Shown here: in pieces, positions 52,210-60,634 of the stretch
Numbering within the stretch: position 1 is the first letter of the stretch
How the letters are laid out: every line of letters starts with the position of its first letter
Origin: Caldimonas sp046291045
GTDB taxonomy: Bacteria; Pseudomonadota; Gammaproteobacteria; Burkholderiales; Burkholderiaceae_C
Direction: 5' to 3'
Assembly (NCBI RefSeq): GCF_046291045.1
Contig: NZ_JBKBSL010000003.1
Coordinates: forward strand, 62,001-126,000
DNA length: 64,000 nt
Made by a program: the position numbers and the translations under genes
Notes under the pieces: model-generated
Database searches by the model: none
What the model was told of the DNA's origin: nothing
Seen by the model: only the letters and a program-made list of their open reading frames with translations

Positions 52210-52231
52210 GGCACCGGTTGCGGCCGGTGCC
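52210..52231 (+). promoter_or_regulatory. Third stem-loop in the prs leader, just before the ribosome site
   Basis: GGCACCGG pairs with CCGGTGCC around the six-base loop TTGCGG. It ends eight bases before the prs Shine-Dalgarno (GGAG at 52240), so it could influence ribosome access. Confidence 0.55.
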
Positions 52232-52249
52232 GGTCCGACGGAGCCCACG

Positions 52250-53212
52250 ATGCTGTCCGACACCCTGCTGTTCACCGGCAATGCCAATCCGGCGCTTTCC
52301 CTCGAGATCGCCAACCACTTGGGCCTGTCGCTGGGACAGGCCTCGGTCGGCCGCTTCTCCGACGGCGAGGTCGCCGTCGAGATCCAGCAAAACGTGCGTG
52401 GGCGAGACATCTTCATCATCCAGCCCACCTGCGCCCCGACCAACGAGCACCTGATGGAGCTCTTCATCATGGTCGATGCGCTCAAGCGCGCCTCGGCCCG
52501 GCGCATCACCGCGGTGATCCCGTATTTCGGCTACGCCCGCCAGGATCGCCGTCCGCGCTCCACCCGGGTGCCCATCTCCGCCAAGGTCGTGGCCAACATG
52601 CTCGAAGCCGTGGGCGTGAACCGCGTGCTCACCATGGACTTGCACGCCGACCAGATCCAGGGCTTCTTCGACATCCCGGTGGACAACATCTACGCCTCGC
52701 CGGTGCTGCTGTCCGACCTCAAGAGCAAGAACTACCACGATCTCGTGGTGGTGTCGCCCGACGTGGGCGGCGTGGTGCGCGCGCGCGCGCTGGCCAAGCA
52801 GCTCGGCTGCGACCTGGCCATCATCGACAAGCGCCGCCCCAAGGCCAACGTCTCCGAGGTGATGCACGTCATCGGCGAGATCGAGAACCGCAACTGCGTG
52901 ATCATGGACGACATGATCGACACCGCCGGCACGCTGGTGAAGGCCGCCGAGGTGCTCAAGGAGCGCAACGCGAAGTCGGTCTACGCCTACTGCACCCATC
53001 CGGTGTTCTCGGGCCCGGCGCTCGAGCGCATCCGCAATTCCGAACTCGACGAGGTGGTGATCACCAACACCATCCCGCTGGCCGAGGCGGCACGGTCGAT
53101 CCCCAAGATCCGCCAGCTCTCGGTGGCCTTCCTGTTTGCCGAGACCATCCGCCGCATTTCCGACGGCGAATCGGTCACGTCCCTGTTCTCGGAGCAGAAC
53201 AACAACTTCTGA
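52250..53212 (+). CDS. prs: Ribose-phosphate pyrophosphokinase
   Basis: PRPP synthetase of 320 residues, supplying purine, pyrimidine, histidine, tryptophan and NAD synthesis. Motifs are FTGNANPAL, GRFSDGEVAVEI, PYFGYARQDR, VSPDVGGVVRAR and the PRPP loop DDMIDTAGTLVKA. ATG 52250 follows GGAG. The 139-bp leader after tRNA-Gln contains three consecutive hairpins, suggesting transcript-level control. rplY follows 79 bp downstream. Confidence 0.97.
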   Translation: MLSDTLLFTGNANPALSLEIANHLGLSLGQASVGRFSDGEVAVEIQQNVRGRDIFIIQPTCAPTNEHLMELFIMVDALKRASARRITAVIPYFGYARQDRRPRSTRVPISAKVVANMLEAVGVNRVLTMDLHADQIQGFFDIPVDNIYASPVLLSDLKSKNYHDLVVVSPDVGGVVRARALAKQLGCDLAIIDKRRPKANVSEVMHVIGEIENRNCVIMDDMIDTAGTLVKAAEVLKERNAKSVYAYCTHPVFSGPALERIRNSELDEVVITNTIPLAEAARSIPKIRQLSVAFLFAETIRRISDGESVTSLFSEQNNNF

Positions 53213-53291
53213 TCCGGTTCATTGGTGGGGCGGCCTTCGAGCCCCCCGTTTCTTGCGTCTGGTCGCGGACGCTGACTCATTGGAGAGTTGC

Positions 53292-53918
53292 ATGAAATTC
53301 GTCGCATACGAGCGCACTGTGCAGGGGACCGGAGCGAGCCGCCGCCTGCGCCGCGCCGACAAGGTGCCTGGCATCGTCTACGGGGCCGGTTCGCCCCAGC
53401 CGATCGAGCTCGATCACAACGCGCTGTTCTTCGCGCTGAAGAAGGAGGCCTTCCACGCCTCCATCCTTGACATGGAGCTGGCCGGCAAGGTCGAGAAGGT
53501 GCTGCTGCGCGACGTGCAGATGCACCCGTTCAAGCCCCTGGTGCTGCACGTGGACTTCCAGCGTGTGGATCCCAAGACCAAGATCCAGAAGAAGGTGCCG
53601 CTGCACTTCATCAACGAGGAGAACTCGCCGGCCGTCAAGACCGACAAGTGCCTGGTCAACAAGATCATCAATGAACTCGAGATCCAGTGCCTGGCGCAAG
53701 CCCTGCCCGAGTTCCTGGAAGTCGACCTGGGCGAACTGGTCAAGGGCCAGACCCTGCACGTCAACGACCTGAAGCTGCCCAAGGGCATCAAGATCGTGAC
53801 CCATGGCAAGCCCAATCCGGCCGTGGTGTCGGTGGTCGAGCCGGTCGAGGAAGTCATCGCCGCCCCGGCGCCGGCAGCCGCTCCCGCCAAGGGCAAGGAC
53901 GCGAAGAAGAAGAAGTGA
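53292..53918 (+). CDS. rplY: 50S ribosomal protein L25/general stress protein Ctc
   Basis: 208-residue Ctc-type L25 that binds 5S rRNA. The N-terminal L25 domain (ERTVQGTGASRRLRRADKVPGIVYG, key GASRRLRRADKVPGIVYG) is followed by the extra beta domain (FLEVDLGELVKGQTLHV) and a Lys/Ala-rich tail. GGAGAG at 53281 supports the ATG. A rho-independent terminator is 26 bp after the stop. Confidence 0.96.
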   Translation: MKFVAYERTVQGTGASRRLRRADKVPGIVYGAGSPQPIELDHNALFFALKKEAFHASILDMELAGKVEKVLLRDVQMHPFKPLVLHVDFQRVDPKTKIQKKVPLHFINEENSPAVKTDKCLVNKIINELEIQCLAQALPEFLEVDLGELVKGQTLHVNDLKLPKGIKIVTHGKPNPAVVSVVEPVEEVIAAPAPAAAPAKGKDAKKKK

Positions 53919-53944
53919 GCGTCGGTACTTCGACGTTGCAGCAG

Positions 53945-53967
53945 ACCCCGCTTCGGCGGGGTTTTTT
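53945..53967 (+). terminator. Rho-independent terminator after rplY
   Basis: ACCCCGC, loop TTCG, GCGGGGT followed by a run of six T (53962-53967). A very stable tetraloop hairpin that ends the prs-rplY transcript just ahead of pth. Confidence 0.92.
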
Positions 53968-53984
53968 GTTGTGCGGGCCGAGGG

Positions 53985-53990
53985 AATAAT
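53985..53990 (+). promoter_or_regulatory. -10-like hexamer (AATAAT) seven bases from the pth start
   Basis: AATAAT follows directly after the rplY terminator region; GGCGCCC then separates it from ATG 53998. It fits an independent, nearly leaderless pth transcript. Confidence 0.4.
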
Positions 53991-53997
53991 GGCGCCC

Positions 53998-54627
53998 ATG
54001 ATTCGACTGCTGGTGGGCCTGGGCAACCCCGGGCCGCAATACGAAGCCACCCGGCACAATGCCGGCTTCTGGTGGATCGACGATGTCGCACGCCAGCTCG
54101 GCGCGAGCCTGGCGTCCGAGCGGGCCCATCAGGGCCTGGTCGCCCGCGTGAACCGCCCGCTGGCCGGGGTGGAGGGGCCGGTGTGGCTGTTGCAGCCCCA
54201 GACCTACATGAACCTGTCAGGCCGGTCGGTGGCGGCGCTGGCGCGCTTCTTCAAGATCGAGCCGCCAGAGATCCTCGTCGTGCATGACGAACTCGACCTG
54301 CCCCCCGGCCAAATGAAAATCAAACGCGGCGGCGGGCACGCCGGCCACAACGGCCTGAAGGACATCCAAGCCCAGCTCGGCAGCCCCGATTTCTGGCGCT
54401 TGCGCCTGGGCATCGGCCACCCGGGCGTGAAGGCCGAGGTGGCCGACTACGTGCTGCGCAAGCCGCCCGCAGCCGAGCGCGAGGCCATCGAGGCCTGCAT
54501 CACGCGGTCCCGGGCGGCACTGGCGCCCTTGCTGCGCGGCGAGATGGAGGTGGCCTCCCGCCTCATCCATGCCCGGCCGGCGGCCCCTCGTGCACCGCAG
54601 GACACCCCCGCGGAGCCCTCCCGATGA
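53998..54627 (+). CDS. pth: Peptidyl-tRNA hydrolase
   Basis: 209-residue enzyme that frees tRNA from prematurely released peptidyl-tRNA. Catalytic His20 lies in the signature GNPGPQYEATRHNAGF, with PQTYMNLSG, VHDELDLPPG and GGGHAGHNGLKD further on. I chose ATG 53998 because the family begins with IRLLVGLGNPG; ATG 53989 would add three residues and overlaps the -10-like site. The next gene overlaps its stop (ATGA). Confidence 0.96.
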   Translation: MIRLLVGLGNPGPQYEATRHNAGFWWIDDVARQLGASLASERAHQGLVARVNRPLAGVEGPVWLLQPQTYMNLSGRSVAALARFFKIEPPEILVVHDELDLPPGQMKIKRGGGHAGHNGLKDIQAQLGSPDFWRLRLGIGHPGVKAEVADYVLRKPPAAEREAIEACITRSRAALAPLLRGEMEVASRLIHARPAAPRAPQDTPAEPSR

Positions 54628-55046
54628 GCCGGCATGCGCGACCCTCGGTGTCTGGCCCCTGGCGGGCCGGGGTCGTGCTCGCGCTGGCGGTCCCGCTCGT
54701 CGCGGCCCAGCCGGTGTACCGCTGCGGCAACCAGTACAGCGACCGGCCTTGCCCCGATGCCCGCGTGCGCACCGACCTGGCCGACCCGCGCACACCCGAT
54801 CAGCAACGCCAGGCGATGGAGCACAGCCTGCGCCAGGGCTGGACGGCCGACGAGCTGGAACAGGAACGCCTGCGCCGCGAGGAAGCCCTACGGGCCGCTC
54901 AGCGGCTGCCGGTCGACGACCCGCCGCCGCGCGCGGCCGCATCCGACGAGGCGCACGACGAGCGCAGCTCGCGCCGGCCCAAGGACTACAAGGTCAGGCT
55001 GCCCAAGCCGCCGAAACCCCCCAGGGTCCGGCCGGCCTCACGCTGA
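54624..55046 (+). CDS. DUF4124-like secreted protein
   Basis: 140-residue protein of unknown function. It has a signal peptide (hydrophobic core followed by VAAQ), then PVYRCGNQYSDRPCPDA, which matches the DUF4124 pattern with its two cysteines, then a charged region and a Pro/Lys/Arg-rich tail. It overlaps pth at its start and the ferredoxin gene by nine bases at its convergent end. Assignment of the domain is by motif. Confidence 0.8.
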   Translation: MSRHARPSVSGPWRAGVVLALAVPLVAAQPVYRCGNQYSDRPCPDARVRTDLADPRTPDQQRQAMEHSLRQGWTADELEQERLRREEALRAAQRLPVDDPPPRAAASDEAHDERSSRRPKDYKVRLPKPPKPPRVRPASR

Positions 55047-55331
55047 GCCGGGGCCTGCGGCCGCACCAGGCGGGCCTGCCATCTGCTGCGTCTGCAAGCG
55101 GCGGTACTTGGCCCACAGTGCGTCCTGGTCCTCGCGGTGGTCGGGGTTGATCGGGATGCACTCCACGGGGCAGACCTGCACGCACTGGGGCGCATCGAAA
55201 TGACCCACGCACTCGGTGCAGCGCTGCGGGTCGATCTGGTAGTACTCCGGCCCCATCGAGATCGCCTGGTTCGGGCACTCGGGCTCGCAGACGTCGCAGT
55301 TGATGCATTGGTCGGTGATCATCAGGGCCAT
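55038..55331 (-). CDS. YfhL-family 2[4Fe-4S] ferredoxin
   Basis: 97-residue ferredoxin with two cluster motifs: CINCDVCEPECPN and CTECVGHFDAPQCVQVCPVEC, the second with the insertion typical of the Alvin/YfhL group. The electron partner is not evident; it sits 17 bp after coaD on the same strand. The C-terminal 20 residues are Ala/Gly/Pro-rich. Confidence 0.94.
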   Translation of the reverse strand: MALMITDQCINCDVCEPECPNQAISMGPEYYQIDPQRCTECVGHFDAPQCVQVCPVECIPINPDHREDQDALWAKYRRLQTQQMAGPPGAAAGPGSA

Positions 55332-55348
55332 GGGCCACCCCGTTCCGG

Positions 55349-55849
55349 TCAGTTCGCCTGTTTCACCTTGTGGCGCAGGCGCTCGAGCACCGAGGGTGCC
55401 ACGAATTTGGAAACATCACCGCCGAGCATGGCAATCTCGCGCACGAAGGTGCCCGAGACGAACTGGTACTGATCCGAGGGGGTCAGGAAGACCGTCTCCA
55501 CCTCAGGCATCAGCTGGCGGTTCATGCCGGCCATCTGGAACTCGTACTCGAAGTCGCTCACGGCCCTCAGGCCCCGCACCACGACCTTGGCCCGCTGGGA
55601 GACGACGAAGTCGCGCAGCAACCCGGCGAAGGACATCACCTGCACGTTGGGATGGGCCGCCGCAGCCTCGCGGGCGATCTCCAGGCGCTCGTCCAGCGAG
55701 AACAGCGTGCGCTTGTGGTGGCCGGCGGCCACGGCCACGATGAGGGCGTCGAACAGCGTGCTGGCGCGGCGCATCAGGTCCTCGTGGCCCAGCGTCATGG
55801 GGTCGAAGGTGCCCGGGTAGACGGCGGTGATGCGGTGGGAGCGGGTCAT
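55349..55849 (-). CDS. coaD: Pantetheine-phosphate adenylyltransferase
   Basis: 166-residue nucleotidyltransferase making dephospho-CoA from phosphopantetheine. The TxGH motif is in YPGTFDPMTLGHEDLMRRA, followed by RGLRAVSDFEYEFQMAGMNRQL (key RGLRAVSDFEYE) and the signature TPSDQYQFVSGTFVREIA (in part YQFVSGTFVREIA). Its minus-strand ATG 55849 overlaps the rsmD stop, giving the rsmD-coaD pair common in bacteria. Confidence 0.96.
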   Translation of the reverse strand: MTRSHRITAVYPGTFDPMTLGHEDLMRRASTLFDALIVAVAAGHHKRTLFSLDERLEIAREAAAAHPNVQVMSFAGLLRDFVVSQRAKVVVRGLRAVSDFEYEFQMAGMNRQLMPEVETVFLTPSDQYQFVSGTFVREIAMLGGDVSKFVAPSVLERLRHKVKQAN

Positions 55850-56487
55850 GTCGTGGCTTGCGGGTTGGCTGGCGCCACCAGTGTAGGCGCGGCGGCACGC
55901 AGCAGGTGGTAGTGCACCGCACCAGCCCGGCCCTGGCGCCACAGCGTCAGGCCCAGCAAGGCGGCATCGGCGTTGCTCCAGGCCCGGTCGGCCTCGAGGT
56001 AGACGAGCCCGCCGGGGGCGAGCAGGGGCCGGGCGGCAGCCGCAGCGGCTGTGAAGAGATCGGCGTCGAAAGGGGGGTCCAGCAGGATCAGGTCCCATTC
56101 GGGTCGGGCGTTCCGGCGCATCCAGGCCAGGGCGTCGGCCCCCTGGACCTCGACGCTGCCGGCCTTCAACCGTTGCACCGTCTCGCGCAGGCCGCGCACC
56201 AGCGCCGCATCGCGTTCGAGCATCAGCACACGGGCGGCGCCGCGGGAGGCCGCCTCCAGCCCCAGGGCCCCGCTGCCGGCGAAGGCGTCCAGGCAGCGCC
56301 AGCCGCTGAGATCCTGGCCCAGCCAGTTGAACAGGGTTTCGCGCACGCGGTCGGGCGTGGGCCGCAGGCCGGGGCGATCCGGCACGGGCAGCTTGCTGCG
56401 CTTCCACAGGCCGCCGATGATGCGCACCTCATGGGCCGGTGCGCGACGGACGGGCCGGGGCGGGGAAGGGGGGCGGGGGGCGGACAC
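55846..56487 (-). CDS. rsmD: 16S rRNA (guanine966-N2)-methyltransferase RsmD
   Basis: SAM-dependent methyltransferase acting on 16S rRNA G966. It has EVRIIGGLWKRSKL at the start of the domain, RPTPDRVRETLFNWL, SAM-binding LDAFAGSGALGLEAASRG, and catalytic LLDPPF. I start it at minus-strand GTG 56487, giving 213 residues; the frame is open well upstream, but that part is antisense to ftsY. The gap to ftsY is 40 bp with a shared palindromic -10. Confidence 0.93.
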   Translation of the reverse strand: MSAPRPPSPPRPVRRAPAHEVRIIGGLWKRSKLPVPDRPGLRPTPDRVRETLFNWLGQDLSGWRCLDAFAGSGALGLEAASRGAARVLMLERDAALVRGLRETVQRLKAGSVEVQGADALAWMRRNARPEWDLILLDPPFDADLFTAAAAAARPLLAPGGLVYLEADRAWSNADAALLGLTLWRQGRAGAVHYHLLRAAAPTLVAPANPQATT

Positions 56488-56493
56488 GGCCTG

Positions 56494-56505
56494 GATTCTA
56501 GAATC
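56494..56505. promoter_or_regulatory. Palindromic bidirectional -10 between rsmD and ftsY
   Basis: GATTCTAGAATC reads TAGAAT on both strands, 40-bp gap between divergent genes. On the minus strand it is seven bases from the rsmD GTG. It may serve both promoters. Confidence 0.5.
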
Positions 56506-56527
56506 GGGCCCAAGGACCCCGACACCC

Positions 56528-57568
56528 ATGTTCAGTTTTTTCCGCAAGAAGACCCCGCCGCCGCAGACCCCCTCAGCAGCACCGGCGCCGGCCCCGGCGG
56601 CCGAGCCTGCCGCGCCGATCGCCCCGCCCCCCGAAGCGCCCGTCGCCGCAGCCTCGGCCGAGCCGGTCGCGCGCCGCTCCTGGATGGAGCGCCTGCGCAG
56701 CGGCCTGCGCAAGACGGGCAGCAGCCTGTCGCAGGTCTTCACCGGCACGCGGATCGACGAGGCCCTCTACGAAGAGCTGGAGGCGGCCCTGCTGATGGCC
56801 GATGCGGGCGTGAAGGCCACCGAATTCCTGCTGAACGACCTGCGCCGGCGCGTGAAGGAGCACAAGGCGACCGACCCGGCGGCCGTCAAGGCCCTGCTCG
56901 TGGACGCGCTGGCCGAACTGCTCGCCCCGCTGGAAAAGCCGCTGACGGTGGGCGAACACCAGCCCACGGTGATCATGGTGGTGGGGGTGAACGGCGCGGG
57001 CAAGACCACGAGCATCGGCAAGCTCACGCGTCACCTGGCCGATGCCGGCCAGAAGGTGCTGCTGGCCGCGGCCGACACCTTCCGTGCGGCGGCACGCGAG
57101 CAGCTCTCGGTGTGGGCCGACCGCAACCGCGTGGAGATCGTCAGCCAGGAGGGGGGCGACCCGGCGGCCGTGACCTTCGATGCCGTCACCGCCGGCCGTT
57201 CGCGCGGCTGCGACGTGGTGATCGCCGACACGGCCGGGCGCCTGCCCACGCAACTGCACCTGATGGAAGAGCTGAAGAAGATCCGGCGTGTGATCGCCAA
57301 AGCCGATCCGACCGCCCCGCACGAGGTGCTGCTGGTGGTGGATGGCAACACGGGCCAGAACGCCCTGGCCCAGGTCAAGGCCTTTGACGAGGCCTTGCAG
57401 CTCACCGGGCTCGTCGTCACCAAACTCGACGGCACGGCCAAGGGCGGTGCACTGGCCGCGCTGGCGCGCGAGCGGCCGATCCCGGTCTACTTCATCGGCG
57501 TGGGCGAGAAGCTGGAGGACCTGCAGACCTTCCAGGCGCGCGAGTTCGCGCAGGCGCTGCTGACCTGA
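56528..57568 (+). CDS. ftsY: Signal recognition particle receptor FtsY
   Basis: 346-residue SRP receptor GTPase that docks ribosome-nascent chains at the membrane. A short Pro/Ala-rich A region (residues 8-50) precedes the N domain; the G domain has GVNGAGKTTSIGKL, DTFRAAAREQL, DTAGRLPTQ and TKLDGTAKGG. Its partner gene ffh is only 0.8 kb away, convergent. The length of the acidic A region is reduced and not acidic. Confidence 0.97.
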   Translation: MFSFFRKKTPPPQTPSAAPAPAPAAEPAAPIAPPPEAPVAAASAEPVARRSWMERLRSGLRKTGSSLSQVFTGTRIDEALYEELEAALLMADAGVKATEFLLNDLRRRVKEHKATDPAAVKALLVDALAELLAPLEKPLTVGEHQPTVIMVVGVNGAGKTTSIGKLTRHLADAGQKVLLAAADTFRAAAREQLSVWADRNRVEIVSQEGGDPAAVTFDAVTAGRSRGCDVVIADTAGRLPTQLHLMEELKKIRRVIAKADPTAPHEVLLVVDGNTGQNALAQVKAFDEALQLTGLVVTKLDGTAKGGALAALARERPIPVYFIGVGEKLEDLQTFQAREFAQALLT

Positions 57569-58264
57569 TCAGCGGTGGCGCGGGGCCTGTGGCGGCGACA
57601 GCGGCGCCGGCGCCGAGTCCAGGTCGTCGAACCAGGTCGATGGCGGGGGATCGGCCATCTCGGCCGCCGCGGGCGGCCGGCGCGATCCCGCGGAGCCTTC
57701 GGTGCCGCGCGTGCTCACGTGGGCCGCACCCTCCTCGGTGGTCAGCAGGCCCAGGGACTGCAGGATCGCGGCGCGGGCCTGCTCGACGTCGGGGATCGCG
57801 CCTTCGTACCAGACGTGCAGCGGCAGGCCGGCCGCGCGGACGACCCGCTCCATGCGCGCTTGTCGCTTGCGGGCGCGCTCGCTGTCCTGGCCTTCGGGGG
57901 CGCGCACCTCGACGACGGCCACGGCCAGGGTGTTGGGTTCGCAGATGACCAGATCGACGCAGATCTGGCCCACGCGGCGCAGCCACTCGGTGTAGGAGTG
58001 GCGCGTGGGCACCTTGAGAAAGCGCGCCAGCGGCACCTGGGCGAAGACGAGGTGCTCGGGCAGGGCGCGGCGCAGCACGGCATAGGCTTCCCGCTCCGGC
58101 CCGGTGAGCACACGCGTGGGCGTGGGCTGCCAGGCCATCAGCGTGTCCAGCGCTTCGACGGTGCGCGGCCGCGAGCCGCTGCCCGAAGCGGGGCGGCGCG
58201 TCAGCCAGAACACCAGGCCGAGCACCACGACCGCAGCGAGCACCAGGAGAAGGATCAAGTCCAT
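57569..58264 (-). CDS. DUF2726-domain membrane protein
   Basis: 231-residue protein with an N-terminal membrane helix (residues 3-21), then a DUF2726 nuclease-like domain (about 55-175): LTGPEREAYAVLRRALPEHLVFAQVPLARFL and HVWYEGAIPDVEQAR (key VFAQVPLARFL). The C-terminal tail is Pro/Ala-rich. The fold resembles restriction-type endonucleases, but activity is unproven. It sits between ftsY and ffh, starting at the base after the ftsY stop on the opposite strand. Confidence 0.88.
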   Translation of the reverse strand: MDLILLLVLAAVVVLGLVFWLTRRPASGSGSRPRTVEALDTLMAWQPTPTRVLTGPEREAYAVLRRALPEHLVFAQVPLARFLKVPTRHSYTEWLRRVGQICVDLVICEPNTLAVAVVEVRAPEGQDSERARKRQARMERVVRAAGLPLHVWYEGAIPDVEQARAAILQSLGLLTTEEGAAHVSTRGTEGSAGSRRPPAAAEMADPPPSTWFDDLDSAPAPLSPPQAPRHR

Positions 58265-58364
58265 GGCCGGTCCGAATCTCGTGGGGGTGGGGCGACCTTA
58301 GCGGCCCGTCGGCGGACGGTCAACGGCCCGGTCCGGGCACCGTGGCGCATGGGCGCGCACACCG

Positions 58365-59729
58365 TCAGCGCCCCATCCCGGGCAGGCCCTTCATGCCGCC
58401 CATGCGTTTCATCATCTTCATCAGGCCGCCGCCCTTCATCTTTTTCATCATGCCTTGCATCTGCTCGAACTGGTTGAGCAGGCGGTTGACCTCCTGCACC
58501 TGCACGCCCGCACCGGCAGCGATGCGGCGCTTGCGGCTGGCCTTGATCAGCTCGGGCTTGCGGCGCTCCAGCGGCGTCATGGCGTTGATGATGCCTTCCA
58601 TGCGGCGCACCTCGCGCTCGGCGCGCGCCATGTCGGCCTGGCCGGCCTTGGCGGCGATCTGCGTGGGCAGCTTGTCGAGCAGGCCCGAGAGCCCGCCCAT
58701 CTTCTTCATCTGACTGATCTGCGCGAGGAAGTCGTTGAGGTCGAAGCCGTCGCCGGCCTTCACCTTCTCGGCCAGCTTGCGGGCGGCGTCCATGTCGACG
58801 CCCTTTTGCACCTCCTCGACCAGGGCGACGATGTCGCCCATGCCCAGCACGCGGCCGGCATGGCGTTGGGCATCGAAGACCTCCAGGCCGTCGATCTTTT
58901 CGGACACGCCAGCGAACTTGATCGGCGCACCGGTGACGGTGCGCACCGACAGGGCTGCGCCGCCGCGCGAGTCGCCATCGAGCTTGGTGAGCACGATACC
59001 GGTCAGCGGCAGCGCCTCCTTGAAGGCGCGGGCGGTGTTGATGGCGTCCTGGCCCTGCATCGCATCGACCACGAACAGCGTCTCCACCGGCTTGAGTGCC
59101 GCATGCAGTTCGCGGATCTCGGCCATCAGGGCCTCGTCGATGGCCAGGCGGCCGGCGGTGTCGACGATCAGCACGTCGAAGTAGTGCCGGCGGGCATGGT
59201 CCAGCGCGGCGCGGGCGATGTCCAGCGGCCGGTCGCTCGGCTGGGACGGGAACCACTCGGCACCGGCGGCCTTGGTGACCGTCTTGAGCTGCTCGATGGC
59301 CGCGGGCCGGTACACGTCGGCCGAGACCGTGAGCACCTTCTTCTTGCGCGACTGGATCAGGTGGCGCGCCAGCTTCGCGGTGGTGGTGGTCTTGCCCGCG
59401 CCCTGCAGGCCGGCCATCAGGATCACGGCTGGTGGCTGGGCCGCGAGGTTGAGGTCGCTGACCCCTTCGCCCATCGTCGCCGCGAGCTCCTTGTGCACCA
59501 CGCCGACCAGCGCCTGGCCGGGCGACAGCGAGCCCACCACCTCCTGGCCCAGCGCGCGTTCCTTCACGCGTGCGATGAAGTCGCGCACGACGGGCAGCGC
59601 GACGTCGGCCTCGAGCAGGGCCATGCGCACTTCGCGCAGCATGTCCTGGACGTTGCTCTCGGTGATGCGGGCCTGGCCGCGCATCTGCTTGACCAGCCGC
59701 GACAGGCGATCGGAAAGGGTGGAGGCCAT
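58365..59729 (-). CDS. ffh: Signal recognition particle protein Ffh
   Basis: 454-residue SRP54 GTPase that binds signal peptides and 4.5S RNA. It has an N domain, G1 GLQGAGKTTTTAKLA, DVYRPAAIEQL, DTAGRLAIDEAL, TKLDGDSRGGAAL, and a C-terminal M domain very rich in methionine (MQGMMKKMKGGGLMKMMKRM in part). The start at minus-strand ATG 59729 gives MASTLSDRLSRLVKQMRG, as expected. It is divergent from ypjD. Confidence 0.97.
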   Translation of the reverse strand: MASTLSDRLSRLVKQMRGQARITESNVQDMLREVRMALLEADVALPVVRDFIARVKERALGQEVVGSLSPGQALVGVVHKELAATMGEGVSDLNLAAQPPAVILMAGLQGAGKTTTTAKLARHLIQSRKKKVLTVSADVYRPAAIEQLKTVTKAAGAEWFPSQPSDRPLDIARAALDHARRHYFDVLIVDTAGRLAIDEALMAEIRELHAALKPVETLFVVDAMQGQDAINTARAFKEALPLTGIVLTKLDGDSRGGAALSVRTVTGAPIKFAGVSEKIDGLEVFDAQRHAGRVLGMGDIVALVEEVQKGVDMDAARKLAEKVKAGDGFDLNDFLAQISQMKKMGGLSGLLDKLPTQIAAKAGQADMARAEREVRRMEGIINAMTPLERRKPELIKASRKRRIAAGAGVQVQEVNRLLNQFEQMQGMMKKMKGGGLMKMMKRMGGMKGLPGMGR

Positions 59730-59803
59730 GGGGCGGGCGGCCTGGCCGGCAGGGCCGTGCCGCGAAAGTACACTGTGCGGATGATTCTAGACCCTCGTCT
59801 CGC

Positions 59804-60634
59804 ATGCTGACCGCGTCCCTCGGCCCGTCCTTCCTGACGCTGGCGGCCGGCGGCATCGCGCTGCTGGCTTACGCCCTGGCGACCCTGCGCAGCGAACGGG
59901 CGCTCCGTGCCTTGCGCTGGGCGCTGGCAGTGGGCTGGGTGGCCCATGCGCTGGCCCTCGTGCTCGACACCGCGGGGCTGGGCTCGGGTGTCGAAGGCGC
60001 GCGCTTCGGTTTCGCACCTGCGCTGTCGGCCACCTTGTGGCTGGTGCTGGCGGTCTATGCGATCGAGAGCCGCTTCGTGCCCTTGCCCGGTGTGCAGCGC
60101 TGGCTGGCCGCGCTGGGCGCGCTGGCGGTGGCCCTGATGTTGGTCTTTCCTGGCGAGATGCGCGCGCATGCCGACTCACCCTGGATGCCCTTGCACTGGG
60201 TGCTGGGCATCGCCTCCTACGGCTTGTTCGGCGCGGCCGTGCTGCATGCGGGCCTGCTGTCGCATGCAGAACGTCAGATGCGCTTGCGCCGTGGTGCGCT
60301 GCCGCCCACGCCGCTGGGGATGCCGCTGCTGCGCCTGGAAAAGCTGACCTTCCGGTTCGTCGCGGCCGGCTTCGTGGTGCTGTCGGCGGCTCTCGTGCTG
60401 GGCTGGTGGTTCGCCGATCCCTGGCGCTGGGATCACAAGACGGTGTTCTCGATACTGGCCTGGGGCGTGTTCGCCGGCCTGCTGGCGGGGCGTCGCGCTC
60501 TCGGTTGGCGTGGGCGCAAAGCCACGCGCTGGCTCTACACCGGGGCCGGCTTGCTGCTGTTGGCCTATGCCGGCTCGCGCTTCGTGATCGAGGTGTTGCT
60601 GCGCCGGGCCGCATCTGCGGGGGCCGCATGGTGA
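59804..60634 (+). CDS. YpjD/CcsA-like cytochrome c assembly membrane protein
   Basis: 276-residue protein with about eight membrane helices and a haem-handling-like motif GWWFADPWRWDHKTVFS. It belongs to the CcsA/YpjD (HemX-like) group of haem or cytochrome c assembly proteins; in Betaproteobacteria YpjD commonly precedes pilS-pilR. No other cytochrome maturation gene is nearby, so its precise role is uncertain. It overlaps the next gene (ATGGTGA). Confidence 0.9.
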   Translation: MLTASLGPSFLTLAAGGIALLAYALATLRSERALRALRWALAVGWVAHALALVLDTAGLGSGVEGARFGFAPALSATLWLVLAVYAIESRFVPLPGVQRWLAALGALAVALMLVFPGEMRAHADSPWMPLHWVLGIASYGLFGAAVLHAGLLSHAERQMRLRRGALPPTPLGMPLLRLEKLTFRFVAAGFVVLSAALVLGWWFADPWRWDHKTVFSILAWGVFAGLLAGRRALGWRGRKATRWLYTGAGLLLLAYAGSRFVIEVLLRRAASAGAAW

